From positions 19,575,433 through 19,639,432 of the forward strand of contig CATQJL010000001.1 in the NCBI GenBank assembly GCA_958299035.1: DNA of 64,000 bases, read 5' to 3'. Below the pieces are notes generated by a model. The model made no database searches, was not told the DNA's origin, and worked only from the letters and a program-made list of their open reading frames with translations. This stretch comes from Cylicocyclus nassatus (taxonomy: Eukaryota; Nematoda; Chromadorea; Rhabditida; Strongylidae). The translations under genes and the position numbers were made by a program. Every line of letters begins with the position of its first letter. Positions within the stretch are counted from its first letter, which is position 1. Of the stretch, positions 1-11,204 are shown one piece after another.

Positions 1-3000
1 AAAGAGCAAGTCTTCATTAACAAACGTAGACCGTCGACTTTCTCGTAGCATTCATTTGGAGAGCAGAAAGTGAGGACACAAAATCAGTTAATTTTTGAAG
101 CACATAAAATCCCTCATATCTCGCGGCACAGAAGACCTAGAAAAAAGTCGACGGTCTACGTCGATTCTCCATGATCTCAGCTTTCGAATGGTATACAGCA
201 TGTTAGGGCTTCTTTGCTTCCCGGCTCTAAAAATCATTTTCTCCGGTAACCGATAAAAGCCAATACATTGGTGGAGCCGGATTGGAGCAAGCTAATAGTA
301 AATATCTCCACCCCATTTTTGAAAACTGGTCCGTTTTTTCGCCCAGCAACCTATATACCATTCGAAAGCTTAGGAAAAGGGGATTCGACCTAGACCGTCG
401 ACTTCTTTCTAGCCCCCCTCTACCGAGAGATACACTGCATTTTATCTGAAAACATGGTCATTTTCAACAGCAGATTTCTGCCAAATGAAGACCTAATCAC
501 TGCTGCTTATCTATCTGTGTTAAAGAGCAAGTCTTCATTAACAAACGTAGACCGTCGACTTTCTCGTAGCATTCATTTGGAGAGCAGAAAGTGAGGACAC
601 AAAATCAGTTAATTTTTGAAGCACATAAAATCCCTCATATCTCGCGGCACAGAAGACCTAGAAAAAAGTCGACGGTCTACGTCGATTCTCCATGATCTCA
701 GCTTTCGAATGGTATACAGCATGTTAGGGCTTCTTTGCTTCCCGGCTCTAAAAATCATTTTCTCCGGTAACCGATAAAAGCCAATACATTGGTGGAGCCG
801 GATTGGAGCAAGCTAATAGTAAATATCTCCACCCCATTTTTGAAAACTGGTCCGTTTTTTCGCCCAGCAACCTATATACCATTCGAAAGCTTAGGAAAAG
901 GGGATTCGACCTAGACCGTCGACTTCTTTCTAGCCCCCCTCTACCGAGAGATACACTGCATTTTATCTGAAAACATGGTCATTTTCAACAGCAGATTTCT
1001 GCCAAATGAAGACCTAATCACTGCTGCTTATCTATCTGTGTTAAAGAGCAAGTCTTCATTAACAAACGTAGACCGTCGACTTTCTCGTAGCATTCATTTG
1101 GAGAGCAGAAAGTGAGGACACAAAATCAGTTAATTTTTGAAGCACATAAAATCCCTCATATCTCGCGGCACAGAAGACCTAGAAAAAAGTCGACGGTCTA
1201 CGTCGATTCTCCATGATCTCAGCTTTCGAATGGTATACAGCATGTTAGGGCTTCTTTGTTTCCCGGCTCTAAAAATCATTTTCTCCGGTAACCGATAAAA
1301 GCCAATACATTGGTGGAGCCGGATTGGAGCAAGCTAATAGTAAATATCTCCACCCCATTTTTGAAAACTGGTCCGTTTTTTCGCCCAGCAACCTATATAC
1401 CATTCGAAAGCTTAGGAAAAGGGGATTCGACCTAGACCGTCGACTTCTTTCTAGCCCCCCTCTACCGAGAGATACACTGCATTTTATCTGAAAACATGGT
1501 CATTTTCAACAGCAGATTTCTGCCAAATGAAGACCTAATCACTGCTGCTTATCTATCTGTGTTAAAGAGCAAGTCTTCATTAACAAACGTAGACCGTCGA
1601 CTTTCTCGTAGCATTCATTTGGAGAGCAGAAAGTGAGGACACAAAATCAGTTAATTTTTGAAGCACATAAAATCCCTCATATCTCGCGGCACAGAAGACC
1701 TAGAAAAAAGTCGACGGTCTACGTCGATTCTCCATGATCTCAGCTTTCGAATGGTATACAGCATGTTAGGGCTTCTTTGCTTCCCGGCTCTAAAAATCAT
1801 TTTCTCCGGTAACCGATAAAAGCCAATACATTGGTGGAGCCGGATTGGAGCAAGCTAATAGTAAATATCTCCACCCCATTTTTGAAAACTGGTCCGTTTT
1901 TTCGCCCAGCAACCTATATACCATTCGAAAGCTTAGGAAAAGGGGATTCGACCTAGACCGTCGACTTCTTTCTAGCCCCCCTCTACCGAGAGATACACTG
2001 CATTTTATCTGAAAACATGGTCATTTTCAACAGCAGATTTCTGCCAAATGAAGACCTAATCACTGCTGCTTATCTATCTGTGTTAAAGAGCAAATCTTCA
2101 TTAACAAACGTAGACCGTCGACTTTCTCGTAGCATTCATTTGGAGAGCAGAAAGTGAGGACACAAAATCAGTTAATTTTTGAAGCACATAAAATCCCTCA
2201 TATCTCGCGGCACAGAAGACCTAGAAAAAAGTCGACGGTCTACGTCGATTCTCCATGATCTCAGCTTTCGAATGGTATACAGCATGTTAGGGCTTCTTTG
2301 CTTCCCGGCTCTAAAAATCATTTTCTCCGGTAACCGATAAAAGCCAATACATTGGTGGAGCCGGATTGGAGCAAGCTAATAGTAAATATCTCCACCCCAT
2401 TTTTGAAAACTGGTCCGTTTTTTCGCCCAGCAACCTATATACCATTCGAAAGCTTAGGAAAAGGGGATTCGACCTAGACCGTCGACTTCTTTCTAGCCCC
2501 CCTCTACCGAGAGATACACTGCATTTTATCTGAAAACATGGTCATTTTCAACAGCAGATTTCTGCCAAATGAAGACCTAATCACTGCTGCTTATCTATCT
2601 GTGTTAAAGAGCAAGTCTTCATTAACAAACGTAGACCGTCGACTTTCTCGTAGCATTCATTTGGAGAGCAGAAAGTGAGGACACAAAATCAGTTAATTTT
2701 TGAAGCACATAAAATCCCTCATATCTCGCGGCACAGAAGACCTAGAAAAAAGTCGACGGTCTACGTCGATTCTCCATGATCTCAGCTTTCGAATGGTATA
2801 CAGCATGTTAGGGCTTCTTTGCTTCCCGGCTCTAAAAATCATTTTCTCCGGTAACCGATAAAAGCCAATACATTGGTGGAGCCGGATTGGAGCAAGCTAA
2901 TAGTAAATATCTCCACCCCATTTTTGAAAACTGGTCCGTTTTTTCGCCCAGCAACCTATATACCATTCGAAAGCTTAGGAAAAGGGGATTCGACCTAGAC

Positions 3001-6000
3001 CGTCGACTTCTTTCTAGCCCCCCTCTACCGAGAGATACACTGCATTTTATCTGAAAACATGGTCATTTTCAACAGCAGATTTCTGCCAAATGAAGACCTA
3101 ATCACTGCTGCTTATCTATCTGTGTTAAAGAGCAAGTCTTCATTAACAAACGTAGACCGTCGACTTTCTCGTAGCATTCATTTGGAGAGCAGAAAGTGAG
3201 GACACAAAATCAGTTAATTTTTGAAGCACATAAAATCCCTCATATCTCGCGGCACAGAAGACCTAGAAAAAAGTCGACGGTCTACGTCGATTCTCCATGA
3301 TCTCAGCTTTCGAATGGTATACAGCATGTTAGGGCTTCTTTGCTTCCCGGCTCTAAAAATCATTTTCTCCGGTAACCGATAAAAGCCAATACATTGGTGG
3401 AGCCGGATTGGAGCAAGCTAATAGTAAATATCTCCACCCCATTTTTGAAAACTGGTCCGTTTTTTCGCCCAGCAACCTATATACCATTCGAAAGCTTAGG
3501 AAAAGGGGATTCGACCTAGACCGTCGACTTCTTTCTAGCCCCCCTCTACCGAGAGATACACTGCATTTTATCTGAAAACATGGTCATTTTCAACAGCAGA
3601 TTTCTGCCAAATGAAGACCTAATCACTGCTGCTTATCTATCTGTGTTAAAGAGCAAGTCTTCATTAACAAACGTAGACCGTCGACTTTCTCGTAGCATTC
3701 ATTTGGAGAGCAGAAAGTGAGGACACAAAATCAGTTAATTTTTGAAGCACATAAAATCCCTCATATCTCGCGGCACAGAAGACCTAGAAAAAAGTCGACG
3801 GTCTACGTCGATTCTCCATGATCTCAGCTTTCGAATGGTATACAGCATGTTAGGGCTTCTTTGCTTCCCGGCTCTAAAAATCATTTTCTCCGGTAACCGA
3901 TAAAAGCCAATACATTGGTGGAGCCGGATTGGAGCAAGCTAATAGTAAATATCTCCACCCCATTTTTGAAAACTGGTCCGTTTTTTCGCCCAGCAACCTA
4001 TATACCATTCGAAAGCTTAGGAAAAGGGGATTCGACATAGACCGTCGACTTCTTTCTAGCCCCCCTCTACCGAGAGATACACTGCATTTTATCTGAAAAC
4101 ATGGTCATTTTCAACAGCAGATTTCTGCCAAATGAAGACCTAATCACTGCTGCTTATCTATCTGTGTTAAAGAGCAAGTCTTCATTAACAAACGTAGACC
4201 GTCGACTTTCTCGTAGCATTCATTTGGAGAGCAGAAAGTGAGGACACAAAATCAGTTAATTTTTGAAGCACATAAAATCCCTCATATCTCGCGGCACAGA
4301 AGACCTAGAAAAAAGTCGACGGTCTACGTCGATTCTCCATGATCTCAGCTTTCGAATGGTATACAGCATGTTAGGGCTTCTTTGCTTCCCGGCTCTAAAA
4401 ATCATTTTCTCCGGTAACCGATAAAAGCCAATACATTGGTGGAGCCGGATTGGAGCAAGCTAATAGTAAATATCTCCACCCCATTTTTGAAAACTGGTCC
4501 GTTTTTTCGCCCAGCAACCTATATACCATTCGAAAGCTTAGGAAAAGGGGATTCGACCTAGACCGTCGACTTCTTTCTAGCCCCCCTCTACCGAGAGATA
4601 CACTGCATTTTATCTGAAAACATGGTCATTTTCAACAGCAGATTTCTGCCAAATGAAGACCTAATCACTGCTGCTTATCTATCTGTGTTAAAGAGCAAGT
4701 CTTCATTAACAAACGTAGACCGTCGACTTTCTCGTAGCATTCATTTGGAGAGCAGAAAGTGAGGACACAAAATCAGTTAATTTTTGAAGCACATAAAATC
4801 CCTCATATCTCGCGGCACAGAAGACCTAGAAAAAAGTCGACGGTCTACGTCGATTCTCCATGATCTCAGCTTTCGAATGGTATACAGCATGTTAGGGCTT
4901 CTTTGCTTCCCGGCTCTAAAAATCATTTTCTCCGGTAACCGATAAAAGCCAATACATTGGTGGAGCCGGATTGGAGCAAGCTAATAGTAAATATCTCCAC
5001 CCCATTTTTGAAAACTGGTCCGTTTTTTCGCCCAGCAACCTATATACCATTCGAAAGCTTAGGAAAAGGGGATTCGACTTAGACCGTCGACTTCTTTCTA
5101 GCCCCCCTCTACCGAGAGATACACTGCATTTTATCTGAAAACATGGTCATTTTCAACAGCAGATTTCTGCCAAATGAAGACCTAATCACTGCTGCTTATC
5201 TATCTGTGTTAAAGAGCAAGTCTTCATTAACAAACGTAGACCGTCGACTTTCTCGTAGCATTCATTTGGAGAGCAGAAAGTGAGGACACAAAATCAGTTA
5301 ATTTTTGAAGCACATAAAATCCCTCATATCTCGCGGCACAGAAGACCTAGAAAAAAGTCGACGGTCTACGTCGATTCTCCATGATCTCAGCTTTCGAATG
5401 GTATACAGCATGTTAGGGCTTCTTTGCTTCCCGGCTCTAAAAATCATTTTCTCCGGTAACCGATAAAAGCCAATACATTGGTGGAGCCGGATTGGAGCAA
5501 GCTAATAGTAAATATCTCCACCCCATTTTTGAAAACTGGTCCGTTTTTTCGCCCAGCAACCTATATACCATTCGAAAGCTTAGGAAAAGGGGATTCGACC
5601 TAGACCGTCGACTTCTTTCTAGCCCCCCTCTACCGAGAGATACACTGCATTTTATCTGAAAACATGGTCATTTTCAACAGCAGATTTCTGCCAAATGAAG
5701 ACCTAATCACTGCTGCTTATCTATCTGTGTTAAAGAGCAAGTCTTCATTAACAAACGTAGACCGTCGACTTTCTCGTAGCATTCATTTGGAGAGCAGAAA
5801 GTGAGGACACAAAATCAGTTAATTTTTGAAGCACATAAAATCCCTCATATCTCGCGGCACAGAAGACCTAGAAAAAAGTCGACGGTCTACGTCGATTCTC
5901 CATGATCTCAGCTTTCGAATGGTATACAGCATGTTAGGGCTTCTTTGCTTCCCGGCTCTAAAAATCATTTTCTCCGGTAACCGATAAAAGCCAATACATT

Positions 6001-8606
6001 GGTGGAGCCGGATTGGAGCAAGCTAATAGTAAATATCTCCACCCCATTTTTGAAAACTGGTCCGTTTTTTCGCCCAGCAACCTATATACCATTCGAAAGC
6101 TTAGGAAAAGGGGATTCGACCTAGACCGTCGACTTCTTTCTAGCCCCCCTCTACCGAGAGATACACTGCATTTTATCTGAAAACATGGTCATTTTCAACA
6201 GCAGATTTCTGCCAAATGAAGACCTAATCACTGCTGCTTATCTATCTGTGTTAAAGAGCAAGTCTTCATTAACAAACGTAGACCGTCGACTTTCTCGTAG
6301 CATTCATTTGGAGAGCAGAAAGTGAGGACACAAAATCAGTTAATTTTTGAAGCACATAAAATCCCTCATATCTCGCGGCACAGAAGACCTAGAAAAAAGT
6401 CGACGGTCTACGTCGATTCTCCATGATCTCAGCTTTCGAATGGTATACAGCATGTTAGGGCTTCTTTGCTTCCCGGCTCTAAAAATCATTTTCTCCGGTA
6501 ACCGATAAAAGCCAATACATTGGTGGAGCCGGATTGGAGCAAGCTAATAGTAAATATCTCCACCCCATTTTTGAAAACTGGTCCGTTTTTTCGCCCAGCA
6601 ACCTATATACCATTCGAAAGCTTAGGAAAAGGGGATTCGACCTAGACCGTCGACTTCTTTCTAGCCCCCCTCTACCGAGAGATACACTGCATTTTATCTG
6701 AAAACATGGTCATTTTCAACAGCAGATTTCTGCCAAATGAAGACCTAATCACTGCTGCTTATCTATCTGTGTTAAAGAGCAAGTCTTCATTAACAAACGT
6801 AGACCGTCGACTTTCTCGTAGCATTCATTTGGAGAGCAGAAAGTGAGGACACAAAATCAGTTAATTTTTGAAGCACATAAAATCCCTCATATCTCGCGGC
6901 ACAGAAGACCTAGAAAAAAGTCGACGGTCTACGTCGATTCTCCATGATCTCAGCTTTCGAATGGTATACAGCATGTTAGGGCTTCTTTGCTTCCCGGCTC
7001 TAAAAATCATTTTCTCCGGTAACCGATAAAAGCCAATACATTGGTGGAGCCGGATTGGAGCAAGCTAATAGTAAATATCTCCACCCCATTTTTGAAAACT
7101 GGTCCGTTTTTTCGCCCAGCAACCTATATACCATTCGAAAGCTTAGGAAAAGGGGATTCGACCTAGACCGTCGACTTCTTTCTAGCCCCCCTCTACCGAG
7201 AGATACACTGCATTTTATCTGAAAACATGGTCATTTTCAACAGCAGATTTCTGCCAAATGAAGACCTAATCACTGCTGCTTATCTATCTGTGTTAAAGAG
7301 CAAGTCTTCATTAACAAACGTAGACCGTCGACTTTCTCGTAGCATTCATTTGGAGAGCAGAAAGTGAGGACACAAAATCAGTTAATTTTTGAAGCACATA
7401 AAATCCCTCATATCTCGCGGCACAGAAGACCTAGAAAAAAGTCGACGGTCTACGTCGATTCTCCATGATCTCAGCTTTCGAATGGTATACAGCATGTTAG
7501 GGCTTCTTTGCTTCCCGGCTCTAAAAATCATTTTCTCCGGTAACCGATAAAAGCCAATACATTGGTGGAGCCGGATTGGAGCAAGCTAATAGTAAATATC
7601 TCCACCCCATTTTTGAAAACTGGTCCGTTTTTTCGCCCAGCAACCTATATACCATTCGAAAGCTTAGGAAAAGGGGATTCGACCTAGACCGTCGACTTCT
7701 TTCTAGCCCCCCTCTACCGAGAGATACACTGCATTTTATCTGAAAACATGGTCATTTTCAACAGCAGATTTCTGCCAAATGAAGACCTAATCACTGCTGC
7801 TTATCTATCTGTGTTAAAGAGCAAGTCTTCATTAACAAACGTAGACCGTCGACTTTCTCGTAGCATTCATTTGGAGAGCAGAAAGTGAGGACACAAAATC
7901 AGTTAATTTTTGAAGCACATAAAATCCCTCATATCTCGCGGCACAGAAGACCTATAAAAAAGTCGACGGTCTACGTCGATTCTCCATGATCTCAGCTTTC
8001 GAATGGTATACAGCATGTTAGGGCTTCTTTGCTTCCCGGCTCTAAAAATCATTTTCTCCGGTAACCGATAAAAGCCAATACATTGGTGGAGCCGGATTGG
8101 AGCAAGCTAATAGTAAATATCTCCACCCCATTTTTGAAAACTGGTCCGTTTTTTCGCCCAGCAACCTATATACCATTCGAAAGCTTAGGAAAAGGGGATT
8201 CGACATAGACCGTCGACTTCTTTCTAGCCCCCCTCTACCGAGAGATACACTGCATTTTATCTGAAAACATGGTCATTTTCAACAGCAGATTTCTGCCAAA
8301 TGAAGACCTAATCACTGCTGCTTATCTATCTGTGTTAAAGAGCAAGTCTTCATTAACAAACGTAGACCGTCGACTTTCTCGTAGCATTCATTTGGAGAGC
8401 AGAAAGTGAGGACACAAAATCAGTTAATTTTTGAAGCACATAAAATCCCTCATATCTCGCGGCACAGAAGACCTAGAAAAAAGTCGACGGTCTACATCGA
8501 TTCTCCATGATCTCAGCTTTCGAATGGTATACAGCATGTTAGGGCTTCTTTGCTTCCCGGCTCTAAAAATCATTTTCTCCGGTAACCCATAAAAGCCAAC
8601 ACATTG
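1..8606. repeat. 521-bp satellite tandem array, 16 full copies plus a partial copy
   Basis: The same unit restarts at 1, 522, 1043, 1564, 2085 and so on every 521 bases up to 8337, then stops about 270 bases into copy 17. The array continues beyond the left edge. Copies are nearly identical; I found only scattered single-base variants, for example T at 1259, A at 2094, A at 4037 and 8205, T at 5078 and T at 7954. Each unit holds two perfect 17-bp inverted repeats: 25-41 against 144-160 (with a SalI-type GTCGAC core) and 179-195 against 354-370. A third 14-bp copy of the first motif lies at 391-404. No open frame survives. The last, partial copy carries more changes than internal copies, as expected at an array edge. 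Confidence 0.98.
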
Positions 8607-8610
8607 TATA

Positions 8611-9308
8611 GGTCGTCCCGAAAGTTTTTGAGCACAATTTTCAAAAATTCATAACTTCTGATTTTTCCAACCGATTTGACTGCTTTCACTTTTATGTGAA
8701 AGGGTAAGTCATGCTCTTTGTAATGACATCCCATCTGCTTAGTAATGGTCATCTCTTGCATAGATAGAAGCTCAAACAAAATCACTCGGAATTTGAATTT
8801 TTGTGTAGGGTCATAAAAAATCAGAAACTTGCAACAAAATCGGAGCAGTCGGTATTTTAGGTTCTTTCACCAACTCTTTCTAACAGTGCAAAGTTTGCTC
8901 CGATTGAGCGTCTCCATGAAAAGTTATAATTTCCGAGCAAGCAGTACAAAAAGGCGTTTGATTTATTTTGGCATTCTTCAGGGAAACCATAACTTTTCAT
9001 GGAGGCGCTCAATCGGCGCAAACTTTGCACTGTTAGAAAGAGCTGGTGAAAGAACCTACAGTACTGACTGCTCCGATTTTTGTTGCAAGTCTCCGATTTT
9101 TTATAACCCTACACAGAAATTTAAAATTTTTACCATTTTTCTTCTATCGCTCCTATCTATGCAACAGATGACCATTACTAAGCAGCTGAGATGTCATTAT
9201 AAAGAGCATGGCTTACACTTTCACATAAAATTGGAAGCAGTCAAATCGGTTGGAAAAATCAGAAGTTATGAATTTTGAAATTCGTGTGCAAAAACTTTCT
9301 GGACGACC
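8611..9308. mobile_element. Foldback mariner-type MITE in the edge of the satellite
   Basis: The two halves are imperfect reverse complements. The ends read GGTCGTCCCGAAAGTTTTTG and its near-complement, each flanked by TA (8609-8610 and 9309-9310). TIRs of this kind and TA duplications are typical of Tc1/mariner elements. The centre shares long stretches with the element at 21080-21503, so both belong to one family. The 149-residue open frame across the right half is a by-product of the inverted repeat and shows no transposase motifs. Confidence 0.85.
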
Positions 9309-9310
9309 TA

Positions 9311-9345
9311 ATAAGAGCGAGGTGGAGCAAGTTAATAGTAAAAAA
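9311..9345. repeat. Decayed satellite remnant right of the MITE
   Basis: After the MITE the sequence resumes close to where satellite copy 17 broke off: GGAGCAAG.TAATAGTAAA matches monomer positions of about 284-302. Similarity fades within about 35 bases. This implies the MITE landed inside the outermost satellite copy rather than beside it. Confidence 0.6.
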
Positions 9346-9737
9346 TGTGCTGTGGATTGAAATCGTTATCAGCACTAACGGGAACGTGAGCGAACGCGTC
9401 TATTTGAGCGTGCTTATCGTTGTTATATGTTTACGTTTTTTTGGTAAAAAATGCGCTTTTGATTGACAGTTATGCCATCATTGTTAGCACACACTCAAAA
9501 AACTATGGGAGATTGGTGAATTTCCACACCTTCACACAAAACCCGCCCATTTCTGGAATCTATACTCTGTAAACCTAGTGCTGAAGAAGGTCACTTTCGT
9601 GAAAACGCTCTAGACTCACCTTACCTAATTTTTAGAGAATGGTTGGTTTCAATGAATTAAAAACTCTAAGACATTCAGAAGAATAACATGTTATTAAAAT
9701 ATTCCTCAATGTTTTGGTAAGGTTGGCAGTTTGAAAA
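9346..9737. other. Unassigned intergenic DNA
   Basis: No gene, terminal repeat or tandem structure could be supported here. A short stretch at 9579-9620 looks superficially like a ribozyme core and was rejected. Confidence 0.4.
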
Positions 9738-10830
9738 ATGGCGGGCAGAATACTTTACAAAATCGCAGATGACTCGCATGTGTTCCAGTTCAACAGCGAG
9801 GCAGAAGGAGAATCTTACGCCGACGAAAATGTTGTCGACATTGATACAGAGTTGGCAATTGAGTGAAACTCTCTGATTTCCTGCATAAGGAATCCAAGCA
9901 GATTGTCTAGTTTCAATGAGGAAATGTCCAGGAAGTCCATTGCTGATCTTCAGGTTGCTGAAGAATTCAAGGCTGCTAAATTCACAAACATGGATATGAA
10001 CAAAAGGAAGGTGTTAGTATAAAGTTACTGCGCTTAGATCCCGGCTGGAGTGCGAACCCAACTCTGTGCTTTATGCTTTTGAAAGTTATTTGCCTTGTGA
10101 CAATATGACCTATGATATTGAAAAAAAAAACCAACGCGCAGCATAGTACCTCCTTTTTTCGGCTATTCCGCAGATGCTGTTAAAGAAGAAGTTGAGCAGC
10201 TTTCTGATCAGCTAACAGGACGTATGCCAGAGGAGGTGAAGCCAGAGTTCGACAAGGCCCAAAAGGTACACTATTTCCTTCCCGTGTTGCGAAAGCATAT
10301 GAGATTTGGCTCTTTTCCCATTACTTACCGCAAAAATCTGATGGGCCTACTAGCAAAGCTAGTTTCCATTCCGACTAGCACGGCAGAGGTAGAGAAAGAA
10401 ATTTTCTATCTACTCTGTTATCAGAACACAACGCAGAAGTCGTACAACGATAGAGCATCTAAGCAAATACTTAAGATTTGTCAACCTTCTACCATTGTTA
10501 TCTGAAAACTTCATTTAAAGGATTGATATAAGTGGTCCAGACAGGCTGTTACCGTATGACTTTTTGAAATATCCTAAAAGAAGGTATGAAGAAACTGGTC
10601 ACCTAACTGCTGACTTCCTGGTGCTACCAGAGGGCCACGAAAAAAATCACAAAACCGCTTAAAAGAAGAAGAAAGTTTCAAATCCATTTTCGACTCAGAA
10701 CGCTTTTGCACGCAATTCTACTTCTACTCCGATGACCTTTTGGAGGAAGAAGAAGATTTTTCAGGCAGCGAACTTGTTGTCTCTGACGTTAGCGATAGTG
10801 ATATTGTTGATGATGATGTGCAGGAAATGA
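9738..10830 (+). pseudogene. Broken hAT-family transposase gene
   Basis: Several plus-strand coding-like stretches lie in order but are separated by stops and frame changes. They are a 42-codon opening from ATG at 9738, a charged stretch near 9920-10020, an open stretch at 10224-10505, a shifted continuation at 10528-10660, and an acidic Ser/Asp/Glu stretch near 10660-10830. The 10224-10505 frame contains LLAKLVSIPTSTAEVEKEIF, which resembles the C-terminal dimerisation region of hAT transposases (usual pattern L..IP.SSA..ER.FS), followed by NDRASKQILKI in the place of the usual ERL..L.. helix. The continuation begins GPDRLLPYDF. No full catalytic core is visible, so this is a relic. Some breaks could be introns (an AG acceptor occurs near 10172), but the in-frame stop and shift at 10505-10528 argue for decay. 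The family call rests on motif memory, not a search. Confidence 0.6.
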
Positions 10831-11204
10831 AGTTGTTCCCAACTTGTACATCTTTTGGGATAAACATTATTGCTTTCGTTTTTTGTTGATGCAGTGAAAC
10901 AGGAGCACAGATCTTCATAATCAATTTTTTTTGATTTTTTAATTTCTTTTGAAAAATTTTAAATTTTTTTTTCAATTTGTGCCTAAATAAGGTACAAATT
11001 AGAGCTCTTCATACCACGCTTTTTTACCTTTTCTCTCTTCCTCCCCCCCCCCCCTAGACTCACATACCCCCTTCACCCTGGAAGGTCGGAAACAGCCGAG
11101 ACCCCCTTCACCTGGGGAGAGCCCGGCTCCCCCTATCGCACCTATGTTCCAAGACATTGTATGAAATCTTGATGACTTAGCAAATCCAGTCATCCAATCC
11201 AGAT
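10831..11204. other. T-rich tract and 12-C homopolymer, otherwise unassigned
   Basis: 10920-10980 is T-rich low-complexity sequence. A run of 12 C lies at 11043-11054 beside a GC-richer patch to about 11150. No gene is supported. Confidence 0.5.

Noticed and set aside
1..8606. Regular array considered as CRISPR-like
   Set aside because: Whole 521-bp units repeat without variable spacers; it is a satellite.
8829..9278. 149-codon open frame
   Set aside because: Lies wholly inside a foldback MITE and has no transposase motifs.
9579..9620. CTGAAGAAGG followed by a short stem and GAAAAC, resembling a hammerhead core
   Set aside because: The core CTGATGA is not matched and stems I and III could not be drawn.
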